Below, piece by piece: positions 48,246-60,943 of a stretch of DNA of 64,000 nucleotides. Origin of the DNA: Certhia americana (lineage: Eukaryota > Chordata > Aves > Passeriformes > Certhiidae). The notes under the pieces are model-generated. The model saw only the letters and a list, made by a program, of their open reading frames with translations, was not told where the DNA came from and ran no database searches. The DNA is taken from the NCBI GenBank assembly GCA_018697195.1, contig CM031859.1, positions 51,940,828 through 52,004,827 on the forward strand. Direction: 5' to 3'. Position 1 is the first letter of the stretch. Each line of letters opens with the position of its first letter. A program made the position numbers and the translations under genes.

Positions 48246-51231
48246 TGCAAGACTGCACATTTGGTCAAATTTATAAGTGCCCATTTTGCTAGTGTCAGGT
48301 ATGGAGCCTACTGGATGAAAGCAAGCTCACAAGTAAAACTGCAGCATCCTGTAAGAACTGTGTATTTAAGTAGGTCTTCACTTAAGTAGGTCTTCAAGAA
48401 AAAACACCTGGGCAAAGGAACCCTTAAAATATAGGCTTTCCATAAAATCATCTAATTATTCTCATTGGTGATTTAGACTTTCATTTCCTTCAGAAGCAGA
48501 AGATTGGCTGTAATTTTATGAAGCTCAAAACATCAATAACTTGGCCTTCAAAACATCAATTCTACCCTAACAAAATGTGACTCAAAGCCTTTCACTGTCT
48601 CTTCTCTCTCATTATGACAGAACCTCAAATTACAAATCAGATACATTTTACCTAAATTTTGCCATTTACAACTCTCTATATACTCTGGCTTGTAAAGCAA
48701 TGAGAACAATTCCCTAAACATTATATGTTAAGTTAGCCTTCTGTAAATAAAAAACAAACAAATCATCCTGCAAAGCCTAGGTCATTTTACTTACATGTTT
48801 ACATTGCTTTCCAATAGAGCCACCTACACTAGAATGGTTTAGTCTTCAGGACTTCTTTTCAGAAGAATTAATTTTGTGAATAACTCTTTGATTATATTTC
48901 AAAGGTCAATTAAGAATTCTACAAACAGCTCGCATCTCATCAAATTGAGAGAAGATTAAAACTCGAGTCATTAATTTTTTTTGATAAGCAGTGCAAATAT
49001 GTAAAAAAAATGCTAGTTCTTTTGCCTCAGGCTTCCTTAGTGCATCACTTAGTCTCATTTAGCACATAGGAAGGTACTTGAGGGAGGGAAAGAAATGAAA
49101 GAAATAGCAGAATCCTTAGGATCTTGTGCATATGTACTAATGTAAGTAAACAAACTGATTGTGAAACACCAAAGTCATGTGGTTGGAGCTTCAGAAGTAT
49201 TTTTATTTTATGACCCTGTGCCTATCTGTGCAAGGATAGCTAAAAGCATTTCAGGAGAGTGGAAGACAGGTGGAGATAAGTCAGAGCAAAAAGGGGAAGG
49301 GATGGCTATGAAATGACAAAATACAAAATCAATGGTTTTCGTCATTTCAGGCAGTGAAATAAAATGGTAACTATCTCTAGTTCTAATTAACGTGTAAGGT
49401 CAAAGACAGATATTATGTGTAATTTTTCTTTCTGCCATAAATTTCAATCAAGTACAGAGGCATTAGAGAAGCAAGCAAATTATTGTAGGTTTTTAAAAAT
49501 ACTAAAATGAACTTTCTTATTTAACACAAAGAACATTCACTATCCTACCAAGTCTAAGGGAAGAATTAATACATGTATTTCCAATTCAGATCTTTGATCA
49601 AAGTTTGTTTTCCAAGATCTGTAGTGGTTTAGATCTTACAGGGAACTAATATGCTGATGATATTGCAGAACAAAGACTTTGCTGTGGTAAATGATGAATT
49701 AAAAGCAACATTAGGTTTACGTTTAGCATGAAACATTCCATAATATTTTTTACATTATCAGAGAGCAGACTGGTATAGTAGTCTACATTTAAAAATATTT
49801 GCATTTTAGATTAGATCGTGTTTTTGTTTTATTTCTCAAACTTTAAAATATGAACATTTAGACAAAATCATAAAATATTTATTAAACCTGCCAAATAATT
49901 TAAACATTCAGTCCCTTAGCTTACGATCTTATACTTTTAACAATAAACCTCCTTGACTACAACTTTCAGATTTTTTAATATTAATATTAATACTGGATTT
50001 TCTTTTTCTTTGTAACTACAATTGTAGCATTTTAAAGAGAAGCAAATCAAGAGACAAAGAGTCTGTAGTCCCACATTTACAGTTTATATTTGGAGGAAGG
50101 GATAGAAGGACACAACAGATCTTATTTTCAGCTAACATTTACAGGTTGCTTTTTTTTCCTTTAGGTCAGTTTTCTTGGTTGTAATGCTCAACTACCCACA
50201 GAAGATTTCAGTACATTTCTAATGAGTCACGCTGAGCCTCAGAGTGAAAGAAGACAAACAGGTGATGGGAATGTGGCACTCTCCACACCTCCAAAGCAGC
50301 TGTTTTACAACTTAGGGAAGGTTGTGTCTGTAACCGTCCATCTGCAACTGGATGAGCACAGTGAGTTATGCTCTATAATGATCCCTTCTGCAAACACTCT
50401 GCAGTATCCTGAGCACTAACCTACAGGATTATGAGTGGGAAAATTATAAAAACCTTTACTCAAGTCATTAAAGAGGAATTTTCTAGGATATTCTAAGATT
50501 ATCATAAGTTCTAGTTCCCCAATATGCTGGCATGCATAAGTTAGTTTAGTCCAAGATAGTAATTATTTTCTTCATTATTTTCACAACAAATATTTTTTTC
50601 TGCTTTAACTATTTAAGAAAAAGCTAAATGCAGGACACCTGAATAAAACAAAAACAGATATAACCTACTCCACCCTTGAACAACACTGGGATTTATAGTA
50701 AATAAACATCATTCATCTGTTAAACTCAGTACCTACACATTATGGCAAGCATCAGTTGTGTGCAAGCATCTCACCCAAAGGTATTTTACTGAACTGGAGA
50801 AAAAGTGAAAAATACTTTCTTATTCTCCCTTTTACACTCATGAAATTTGATTCCCTGTACAGCTCAAACTTTTATTAAGAAAAGAATCTAGTAAAATTTC
50901 AAATTTACTTTTTCAAATATTGCTGTAGAAATGTTATATCCTATATAAGGGATACCACAATTTCCTTGGGGAAAAATCATAAGTGCTATCATAATTAGGA
51001 TTTGAGTTAAGGATGAAAAAGATGGAGCAGATGGAATGCAAGAGATAAACATTTACATGCAAATATCTTTGTTAACAGGAAATGTTTTAGGAGAAACTAT
51101 CAAAGCACATGGAAGATAAATGTTCATCTATTTAAGTCAGATATATTTGAAAGTCTCTCCTAGCAGCAAATCAGCTAAAGTCTGCAAGCAAACCAGAAAC
51201 AACACATGACTCAAAAAAGAGCAGCAAAGAT
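48246..51231. other. Intronic sequence with one small tandem repeat
   Basis: AT-rich intron. It contains a 16-bp-period tandem pair at 48366..48396 and a TTAATA-type run near 49977..49993. No exon or retroelement was recognised. Confidence 0.55.
48366..48396. repeat. 16-bp-period tandem duplication
   Basis: TTAAGTAGGTCTTCA occurs at 48366..48380 and 48382..48396 with one C between. The two copies are identical. Confidence 0.9.
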
Positions 51232-53782
51232 TTTTTTTTTTTTTTCCCAGTTGCCTTCTCAGAAGTTGATAGTTGACAGCACAGATCTGGAAGAATACTG
51301 CTACCCACCTCTTGGTAAGGGAACTTGGTACTCAAGTTAAGCAGAATACATTGAATGCAGAGTTTGGATGTGTTGTCCCCCCCATGACACCACAATTTCT
51401 GATTTAGTCACAGAAAAGTTAAAACATTCATTAATCCCTAATTTTCACTTGTTACCTTGTAAACAATTAGCTGTCATCATGAAGCCTACCTGAGGTATCT
51501 GTTCAAATTTCTGGCTTAACAAGGGCTTGTTCACTAAATACACACCTGCCACAGCTACCATGACAAAGAAAACATCTCTTGCTCCTCTGTCTTAAAAGGC
51601 TGAAACTGTAAAATATTGCTACCTCTAAAACAAGCTTTAAATAGTACACGAAGTTCCACAACCAGGAAGGTGAAGGTACACCTTGGGCAGTTTTGTATGT
51701 GATGTCTACTTATGAAAATTTTGTTGAAGGCTTCTTTAAATATATGAATGTTATATAAAAAAAACCCTAACTATATACAAGCAATGCAGGTCCCTCAAGG
51801 AGGCATTCATATGACTCTCCAGATGTGCTGTGACCTCTCCCACCAGCAATGGGTCAATGGATCAAGGAGAGAGATGAAAGAAGAATAAAGTTTCAAGATT
51901 CGTATGGTTTCAAGCGTGACCACAGCCATGGCACCAGGTCCCAGCTGCACTCTTCAGACCTGCCTGCTGGTGCACAGAGCAGATGGGGTCAGCCCCTGAG
52001 ATCTCAGACCTGAATGAGCCTTGGAGCACAAGGAACCTGCCTCAAAGAAGTGGGGGAAGAACATGGAAAAGGTAGTTGGTTTTAGAAGATTGGAGTGACA
52101 GGTTAGCAGACTGGAGGAGCTCTGGGCTGGTGAGGGGTGATCCTGGTCTAGGAAGATGGTGCTGAACTCTTTACCACACAACAATTTCCCGATTTACCAA
52201 TCTGAAAATTTTGGCAATCCATGGGACAAACTTTAAAATGCTGCCATACCCTGAAAATATAAGAATTAGTGAGTAAATAAATCTTTCCACTGAGCAACTT
52301 CCTGGCTGAATAAACTACATTCTTCCCAAGAGACATGCCTAGCTGCCTTCAGGCGTTTGCATTCCAGCTCATTACTCATCTTGCACCTTCATAACATACA
52401 TCCATGCAATCACTTCTCCACTTCAGACTGAATAAATAGTTCTTTTTTCAGTTGCACTTGTGGAAACTAATAAATACATAAGCAAGCTACAAAACCAAGA
52501 TCTGAAGTAGGCCAATTACAGTCACTGAAAACTAAAAAGTGACAAAACAAACAACAAAAAAATCTAAAGTAACCCAAATTGTTTTAATGTTAACTTCCCT
52601 CAGTGAGAAAAGAAATGTTTAAAATAGGGCAGGGAAGACTTTATATGATTTCTGCTTGCAGTCGCTAGACACAGTGTCTTTAGTGGCTGGGTTAAACAGT
52701 CATCACCAATTAAACCCTTTCTTCATGCAGCCACTCCAGACCTTTTCACAAGAGCTGAAACTTCTTCCAGACTGACTCAACAGACTCACTCTTCAGTCTC
52801 AACAAGAGGCACTTTCCAAATCCTTAACATTGTTGATTGCTCCATTCTCTGTTCTTTCCCATTTCTCAGCATCTGGTTTTGAAATAGACAACATCACAAG
52901 GGCAAATGCTCACTACAGATGCAATTACATCTGCCCACCAACAATTTATACTCCAACTGTACTTATGTCTGTACACAGTTGTAAAATCTCCTGTCATTCC
53001 CAAGACCTTTTGAGTCATTGTTTTTTAACCTGCAGTCCCACAAAGAGAGTTAGTCACAAATGGCTGAGTACAGATACCAAAAGAAAGAATACTCTGAATA
53101 AAGCACTACCTTCATAAAACAACGAAATCTACTTATGCTGCCGCCTTTAAGCCTCATTCATCCCTTGTTATTGCTCTACTGTCAGTATAATATCAACTGC
53201 TTCCCAAGCATATTATTTTAAAAAGAACCAAGTTTTGGATAGTTTCTGGTCTTCAAAAAAATCCTCACTCATACAATGATAACTTCAGATCAACAAGGTC
53301 ACCATTACATTGAAACAAGAAAAGCACAAAAACTTGGAATAATCTACAGTCTTTAGGAAAAAAAAATAAAAATCTAGGTCATCTTAAATGACTTGAAAAA
53401 AAACTCAAATCGAGGGTTTCATTCAAAAGATTCTGCATGGATATTGCCCTTTCCTACTGATTTAACATGTGTTTCTTTTTCAGCAGTTGTCATTTGGTAT
53501 CCCAATTACCAGTGGGAGAAGAAAGTACATTATTACCCAAAGCAAATACATTCTTACTAGAATAAAGATTGCTGCACAGTGTCTATTCCTGAGCAGAACT
53601 CTCAGCTCTCTCAGATCTGTACTAATACTGTCTAACACCAATTTGTGGCAGGCAAAAACCCACACCATTTTCCATCTTGTTCAACTCAGTCTATTTTTTC
53701 TATTTAGTTTTCATCATCTTAATTTTCTAGTTCTTAATTTATATTAATTCTTAATCAACATGCTCATATACCTGTTTTCATG
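51232..53782. other. Intronic sequence, nothing recognised
   Basis: Starts with a T14 run (51232..51245). The stretch 51780..52190 is richer in G and C and could be an old transposon piece, but I cannot name it. The 95-codon plus frame at 52830..53117 shows no domain. Confidence 0.5.
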
Positions 53783-55845
53783 AAGTCATAGAGTGGTTCA
53801 GGTCAGAAGGCCCCTCTGGAGGCCATTCTACTCCAAGACACTGCTCAGATCAGAGAAAACTGCATAGCAGGCTTGTCACACCTCTGGACATCTGCTCTGA
53901 TTTTACCACTCATTAAAAAGAACAAACCAAAATTTTCCATATTCTCACTTGTGTCCACTGCTCCTCATCTGACCATCATGAGAAAAGTGCATGGCTCTAC
54001 CTTTCCAGTATCTTCCAATGAGGCATTTCTTGACCATAAATAAGGTCTCCTCTGAGCCATCTCTCTTCCAGGCTGAACATACATAGCACTCTTGGTCTCT
54101 CCTTGAATGTCCTGTGATCCAGTCTCTGATCAGCTTGGTAGCCTTTTGCTGGACTCATTCCAGCATGCCTGTGTCTTTCTCACTGTGGGGAGCCCAGAAC
54201 CAGGCACATCACTTCAGATGTGTCTCACCAGTGCTGAGCAGGGGGGAAGGATCACATGTGCATACTCCAGCAGCCTCAGGAGGCTGATAGCAATTCTTGT
54301 TGCAAAGATGCCCTGCTGGCTCAAGCTCCATCAGGACTCCCAGGTTCTGCAAAGCCATTGTTCAGCTGTACTACAGGCCCCAGACTGTACTACTGCATGA
54401 GGTTGCTGTTCCTCCCCAGGGCCAAGATCTTCCTGTCGTTCATCTTCAGAAGTTCCTGTCAGTCTATCTCTTCAAACTGTCCATGTCCCTTCAAGCACAG
54501 CTCTGCCATACAGCACATTAAAGGCATTAAACTGACCACCAGCAGGACTTTGCACCCCCGATCACAGCCTTGAATCTGGGAGTTCAGCCAATTTTGTACT
54601 CATCGTCTATCTGCAGAGATAATATCTCCCCAGTTCAGAGAAAAGTAAACTATGAAAGACTGTGTTACAGGCCTACTAAAGCCAAAATATGGGACACATG
54701 TTAACTTGTTCACCTCATACTACAGAGAGCAGTAAGATTCATCAAGTGTGATTTGTCCTTTTCATAGCCTTACTGGCTGCTCTCACCAACCCCTTTCTTG
54801 CCTCATGTGTTTGGAAACTGCTTTTATAATGATCTGTATTTCCCTGTATCCTTTTTCTAATCCATTTTAAGAAGTGATGTGAAACAATCTTTTCTAAATC
54901 CTGCAAAGTTTCCCATGAGTGCCATGAACTTCTGAAGATAAGAAAAGCAGCCTCACAATATCTGTCAATATTGGTTGCATTCCAACTGGTCCCACAGACT
55001 AGTGAATGTCCAAGTGGTTAAGTGATCCCTCTGTCCACATCTCCTCAGGTACAGTCTCAAAGACTATGAAAGGGAGGTTTGGGGGTAAGTCCTTATCTCT
55101 AAAAAATGAAGCAAAGAAGGCATCAAGTACATCTTCTTTCCTTTGTCCCTGGGTCCCTAAACTCACTAAACAATGGGCTTACACCCTCCTTAGTTTCACT
55201 CTTGTTGCCAGTGTACCTATGGAGGAAAGTTTTCCTGTTGTAATCCAGGTCCTTTTCTAGGTTGAATTCCAGATGAGCTTGGCTTTCCTGACTCCATCCT
55301 TGTATGAGTAGGCAACATCTCCATATCCTTCAAAGTAGCCTCTCCACTTTGTGAACTCTTTTTGGTGCACAGGCTCTGTTCGTCCATAATACCATTCTGC
55401 CAAGCCTGTTTAACTCTCCGCAAGGCAACAGTTCGTCCCTGTGCTCCAAGAAGCTGTCCTGGATCAACCAGCCCTCTTGAACTCGTATGCCCTTCAGGGT
55501 ACCTCCCAATGGGATCCTGAAAAGCAAGTCCCTGAAGAGGTCAAAAGCTGCTCTTCAAAATTCAAGTCTGTAAATCTGCTGTTAGCCCTGGGGACCCTTC
55601 TCAGCATCTCAAACTCAAGGCTCATGATCATTTCAGCTGACGCTGCCCTTAACCATACCCAAACAGCTCTTCCTTGTTTGTGAAGGTTTGTGAAGCATCT
55701 CTCAGAGTATCTGACTATGAGGCAGGCTTTCACCAACTGCATAAAGAGGGCTTCATCTGTTTCCTGATCTTGATATGCTGTAGCAGACACTCACAGCAAA
55801 ATCACCTGTGCTGATTTATTCTCTGATTCTTACCCGTAAACTAAA
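53783..55845 (-). mobile_element. CR1-type LINE, 3' UTR plus decayed ORF2 part
   Basis: About 2.06 kb of CR1-class LINE in the same orientation as PTPRK. The element's 3' end is at 53783 (GTCATAGAGTGGTTCAGGTC). Next come 3'-UTR landmarks: TGGGGAGCCCAGAACCAGGCA, CTCACCAGTGCTGAGCAGGGG, CAGGACTCCCAGGTTCTG and GTTGCTGTTCCTCCCCAGGG. From about 54.6 kb the similarity runs into the region coding for the ORF2 (endonuclease/reverse transcriptase) polyprotein. The minus strand there still reads fragments such as EFEMLRRVPRANSRF and KGIRVQEGWL, which resemble the linker between the two enzyme domains. The frames are broken by stops and indels, and the reverse-transcriptase core is largely missing, so it is a dead, internally deleted copy. 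Confidence 0.85.
55330..55790 (-). pseudogene. CR1 ORF2 remnant (endonuclease-RT linker region)
   Basis: Two overlapping minus-strand frames (55494..55790 and 55330..55527) together cover the CR1 ORF2 linker. Recognisable pieces are EFEMLRRVPRANSRFTDLNF, then, in the other frame, IPLGGTLKGIRVQEGWL. A frameshift separates them, and both run into stops. The resemblance to the CR1 DHEMxEFxxLRR...GxxVQEGW pattern is from memory. No catalytic motif is left in this piece. Confidence 0.7.
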
Positions 55846-57669
55846 CATACTGTTTTGCAGCATTGCTTCTTTCACACTCCTTTATCAAAATCTTCATATA
55901 AATTTCACATGAGTACTACATGAATATAATTTTATATAAATATAAATTATATATGCAAAATAAATTGTGTACCTTGTGAGTAACATGAATTTCATACAAT
56001 GTAAGTAAATTTGCATAGTAATTTTAAGGAGATTTTTCATATTAGGTCAGCTGATTGGATTGCAAAATTTATTTACTCTAGAGGGAATCATCAGATTTTT
56101 TTATCTAAGAAATTCATTGTACACTTTTACCATGCTTTCTTTAAGCCATTACACAAATACCACTTTGTTGAATAGGCTGTATTTGCTTGATACAGCAGTT
56201 GTCTCCATGCAGTCATCTGCTCCCAGGTGACCAATATTTCTCAATTGATGGTAACTTCCTCCTCCTTATACACTTAATGAATTCCAAAGGAAAATGTTTT
56301 CCAACAGTGTGCAATCAACATAGGAAAAGTATGCATCTGCTTGAATCCTCCAAAGAAGCTGCTTACATGCTTCTCCACATTTGGAGAGAGCACTTACACA
56401 GAAATGTGAATATCCATTGTCTTACTCACAAGATGAATAGACCCTCTCTTGGTTCCAGACAAGACTCAATGCAAAGGCGCTAGCAGGACCATGCAAGGAA
56501 AACCTCGAGGCTGACAGGGTGAAAATTAAGATTGCATTTATCACAAAATTCGAAACACAAACTACTGTTTACAGCTGACAGGTGACATGACCTAGCAACT
56601 CCCTGTGTCTGCCTCTCCTCTTGTTTTTATGTCCTTTCAGCTTCTTCATTCCCTTGCGCTGCTGGCTGCGATGCTTGTCAGACTTGAGTCGAGTCAATTC
56701 ACTAAGCCAGATGAATCCAGAAAAACAACAATATTTTCTTGGGGATAATGAGTTGTATCACCTCTCTGTGAGCTCTGATGAGTAAAGCTAGCTGAGGAAT
56801 CTGGCTGAAACATGAAGGCAAGGGAGGAGAGGGAGTAAAGACGAGCAGAATAATCCCTTTACTCAACAGTAAAGTATTAGGCTGGCTCACTGTGACCTGT
56901 GAAGCTGCAACCTAATTGGAAACTTACACTGGCTTAGTATCTACCTGCAACTGCAGCCTAATTAGAAAGCAGAGCTCTTACTGCTAGTCTGGAGGAAAGT
57001 GATAAGAGACCACTTACAAAGCCTGGAGCCAAGGCAACCTGCTCCCATGCACTGTAACCAACAGACACAGGAAGCCATCTCTACTGCTAGTACAAGGGAT
57101 ACTTGCTAATGTCACTACAAGTGTCACTCAGCTGCATATTTTCTTTATCTCTTTCAAGAAAAGTTGGGAGATTTCAAAGCCAGCCATATGCCTGGCATAC
57201 ACAGTGGAGAAGCTGGAGGAAGGTAAAGGCTATGTTAGTAGATGTCAGCGATATCAAAGAGGAAAAATTAATAACAGCTTCTTCTGTTTGTATGCCATGT
57301 GCTTACTGATCTCTCATTCATGGGAATAAGTTAAGAAAACACAAATGCACAAGAAAGATGTTTAGTTCATACTGTTTGTTGACTTTCTCTAAAACAGTAC
57401 ACTATGTCTGGTTCATGTTTATACAAGACTAGGTTTTTGAAACTAAAAACAGTTTGATCCCAAACAGAGTAAATAACTGTCAAATCTGCAGAATTGTTCT
57501 TTAAAAAGACAGGAGAACACAAGGAAATTTGGGAGTTTTGCTAACTCAGCAAGAGTGGGAAAGCTGTGTCCATCTCTCCCACCTCAGGAACACCAGGTTA
57601 ACTGGAGTACTTCGGGATAGTCCAGCACTGTACATTGTAAGTGTACCTTTAAGTTCCACATTTTAATTC
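55846..57669. other. Intronic sequence with a splice-acceptor-like CpG patch
   Basis: AT-rich intron. At 56601..56750 there is a long pyrimidine tract ending TCCTTTCAG, followed by a short stretch with three CpGs and an open plus-strand frame (see findings). Nothing else was recognised. Confidence 0.5.
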
Positions 57670-57691
57670 TTTTTTTTTTTTTTTCTTTTTT
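57670..57691. repeat. T-rich tract
   Basis: A 15-base T run, one C, then seven more T residues. Simple repeat. Confidence 0.85.
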
Positions 57692-57805
57692 TCCTGAAGC
57701 TGTGATTAAACTGCAGAATGGATTAGGAACTTTAAAAGCTACTTCCTCTGAAGCAAATAAGAATCAAATGCTTCTTCTCTTCAAGAAATAAGTAAAAAAA
57801 TAACT
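57692..57805. other. Short spacer between two homopolymer tracts
   Basis: Unremarkable AT-rich sequence between the T tract and the A16 tract. Confidence 0.5.
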
Positions 57806-57821
57806 AAAAAAAAAAAAAAAA
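57806..57821. repeat. A16 tract
   Basis: Sixteen A residues. Together with the T tract 115 bases upstream, it could pair as an inverted repeat in RNA. Confidence 0.85.
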
Positions 57822-60800
57822 TCCCACCCTTGAGCTTTTATTAGGTCAGAGTATTACTTAATTATAGCTCTCAGACTAGAGCAGTCTGGATAGAAGTAGG
57901 GTCCTGATAGAAGACAGGTGTTTTTCAAAGTCTGCTGAGGTGATGGCGGGGCCTAGAGGGGATGGGAAAAATATGCTTTTTCCCTCTGCAAGATAGACAG
58001 TAGTAAAATGACAAACAAATTAAAAATGTATGATCTAATTCAAGTTTTCCTACTTGCTAATTCTGACTACAGTTTAAATCTGATAAAAGTCCACTCCCCT
58101 TTGGACAGAAGCAACATGTTTTGGAATTAAATAATATATTGCATTTCAAAAATAATATTTTTCTATGTCCTTAATGGATTTAATTTTTTAGTAATATTCT
58201 AAAATTTACTCTAAAATGTACTTAAATAAGGTTTCTCTTTCAAGCCCAGGAGGAGATGAGACAAAAAATAAAAAGACATATTTGAATGTCACTGTGTGTG
58301 TGGAAGCAACACTACACATGCTAATGATTAAACAAGATTCAGAAACAAACACAAACATCACATAGAAGGGAAAGCAAAACAACACAACCGAATCAGTTCC
58401 TGTACCTGACACACACCTGCTCCTTCCCTAATAAGCACCACCTCAGCAATTGCCTCTTCACAGCCTACATGCTCAGAAATGAGATTTGTGTAATCCTTAT
58501 AAAACAGATTTGCCTTTTCAAAGTGTTTTTATGTACAAAGATGGAATAGGGAATAAAATAATTCTAGCAGAGAGGTTCAGGTGTGGGGGAGAGTGACAGA
58601 GAAGAAAATAAAAAAGGGAGGGAAAAAAAAAAGAAAAGAGATGAAACAAATGTTACTAACTAGCTCAAAAAACCCAAATTGAATAAGTATCTATGGTAAG
58701 TAATTATAGAAATGCACAAATTAAATATTGTGCACTTTGTTGATAGTAATTGTTTCATTTGCTCACCTCAACCTAAGAAAAGTTTGAACCTTCTCAGTTG
58801 ATTTAAAACCTGTTCTATAAAATAATAATTTTATTAATACTTCAGTTGTAGTCACTATTAACAAACACCAATGACTGCTGCATCAGCATGGACCTGCAGC
58901 AAAAGCACAAGGGAACATAAATTACATGCTGAGCAGTAAAAGGGTTGGAGCTCAGAAATCAATATTTAAGCAGACAGGAAAATTTCAGGCACTGTACATG
59001 GAAAACGTTGAGGAAAGCATACTTTCATTTGTGTTTTTCGCTATTATTTGGCTTACTGAATTTTATCTCATCTTACTTAAAGGTTTCTGTTTGTTTATAT
59101 AGGCATTGCTTCTTCTATTGTTGGGGTTGCCATTGTTTTGGATATAGATTTGTAGGTAATTCAGATATTAGTTTACAGTTGCATAACAGATCCTGTACTA
59201 AATTGGGAATGCTCTTACTCAGCAGTGAGTTCAGAGTATCTTACAGCTTCCCTTCCATGAAGAGGCTTCACATCTGCTGTGACAAAAGTCAGAAGTCAGC
59301 CCAGGCAAGGGGAGGTACCCATGCACAAAGGGTTACTACAGCAGCCTAGCCACAGAAATAGATGGCATTTTTTCCTGAAGTTTACTGCTTCAGAAGTAAT
59401 AACCTGCATTAGCAACCACTGTACATTAATCATTTTATTATGGGGCTTTTTTTCCATCCTGTCTGAACACCAATCTTTTTCATACATCACAGTATTTTTT
59501 CTTCACTCTCCTCCCCAAAGAGTTCCTAGGGGCTGTTTTTACTTATCCTCTTCCAAACAGAAAAACATTTTATTTTTTTTTTTCCCTCTTCCAAATAGTA
59601 AAATTTTTTAAGTTTTTTTTCCCTACTTCTAATCTGGCTTCTCCTCCATCTCCTACATGTCAAGATGTGGTTATATTTCTGCTAAAAACTGCACACAGGT
59701 GAGTGGGAGAAGAAAGCAGAGCAATGAGTTTTCCAGTCAGTGCAACCTACAGAAATGTTAAGGCCAAAGAATAGGACCAGATGTAGATAGGGACAGGAAG
59801 GATGCCACCTACATTTACAGCAAACTGAAGCAGCCATACAAACATAAAATAACTTCAATAGTTGTCTGGGTTTTATCTTTTACAGCCAAAAAGATGCAGC
59901 CAAAAGGTGCCAAACAGAAGGTTCAAGGTGACCAGATGTACTGGTTACCTATGTCTTCATCTGTAAGCAGAAGCACACAAACTCTGCTCATGCTAAATGA
60001 AGTCACATTAGAAACAGCAGTACTTTAACTTGGGTCAGACAGACCCTTCACTGCACTCCAAAATAGCCCAGAAAATTTGAAGGCAAGGCAACTGCCGTCT
60101 TCAGGAGAAAAAATAAATACATATATACACACACAAGCAGGCTGAGAGTGAAAATGATGGTAGGACAATGGCACAACAGGCAGACACACTACTCAAAAGC
60201 AGCCAAAGGCTGGCTTGCTCCTCTCCATGCAGGTACGCTGTGAGAAACCAAATAAGTACTGCTCCTTGCTGTGCTTTGGACTTCTAGCCTTGCACACTAT
60301 GAACTTCCAGGCTACCAAGGTGCTATTCAACCCTGTCTTCCCTTCAGTTCTGAAAGAACAGCACAGCACCATTTTGCTTTTTGTTCATCCTTCACAACAC
60401 TACCAAAATAGCAGTTTCAGGCAATGCCTCTTACTGTCATTCAGAACTCCCGGAGCAACAGCTGACTTTATAAAGCAATCAAAATCTTCCACTTACAGCC
60501 CAGGCTTCTGACCAAGAGTGGCAAGAATTGACCAGAACTGGTCATTTCTCCCTGCTCACAGTGCCAACCAATCCCATTTGAACTCCTTGAGATACAGATA
60601 CCAGAAGCTAGAAAGCTGCACCACTCTACAGAAGGCTGTGTCACAAGCAGGAATACTGCTACGAATGCTCTGTTGGTACCAGGATGGCAAAGGTGGATTT
60701 GTCCAAGATTGACCTACTACATTGAAACTCTATCTATAGCAAACAGATTTCTCCCCTTGCTTTAATTTAGTAGACCAAATTCAGAACAATATATTTCAAA

Positions 60801-60924
60801 TATTGATCTAGGAAAAAAAAAAAAGAAAAAGGAAAAAGAAGAAGCAGTTTCTCAGAAGGGAGCATATTATACACTGTATGGAAAGGGTAAGGCTGAACAA
60901 AATAGTATTATAACTTAGAAGATG
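57822..60924. other. Intronic sequence, nothing recognised
   Basis: AT-rich intron. The 134-codon plus frame at 58945..59349 is the longest in the window, but it overlaps frames in other phases, is rich in Leu/Phe/Cys/Ser, and shows no domain, so I treat it as chance. A small CA/TA run lies near 60119..60136. Confidence 0.5.
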
Positions 60925-60943
60925 AAAAAAAAAAAAAAAAAAA
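60925..60943. repeat. A19 tract
   Basis: Nineteen A residues followed by CCCCAAACCCAAAC. Simple repeat. Confidence 0.85.

Noticed and set aside
47974..48389. Three overlapping plus-strand open frames
   Set aside because: They mostly lie on the antisense strand of the CR1 fragment at 47881..48245 and run into its flank.
54107..54573. Overlapping plus-strand open frames of 74-105 codons
   Set aside because: They are antisense readings of the CR1 3' region at 53783..55845.
58945..59349. 134-codon plus-strand open frame, the longest in the window
   Set aside because: Overlaps other frames, has no recognisable domain or splice context, and its length is expected by chance in 64 kb of AT-rich DNA.
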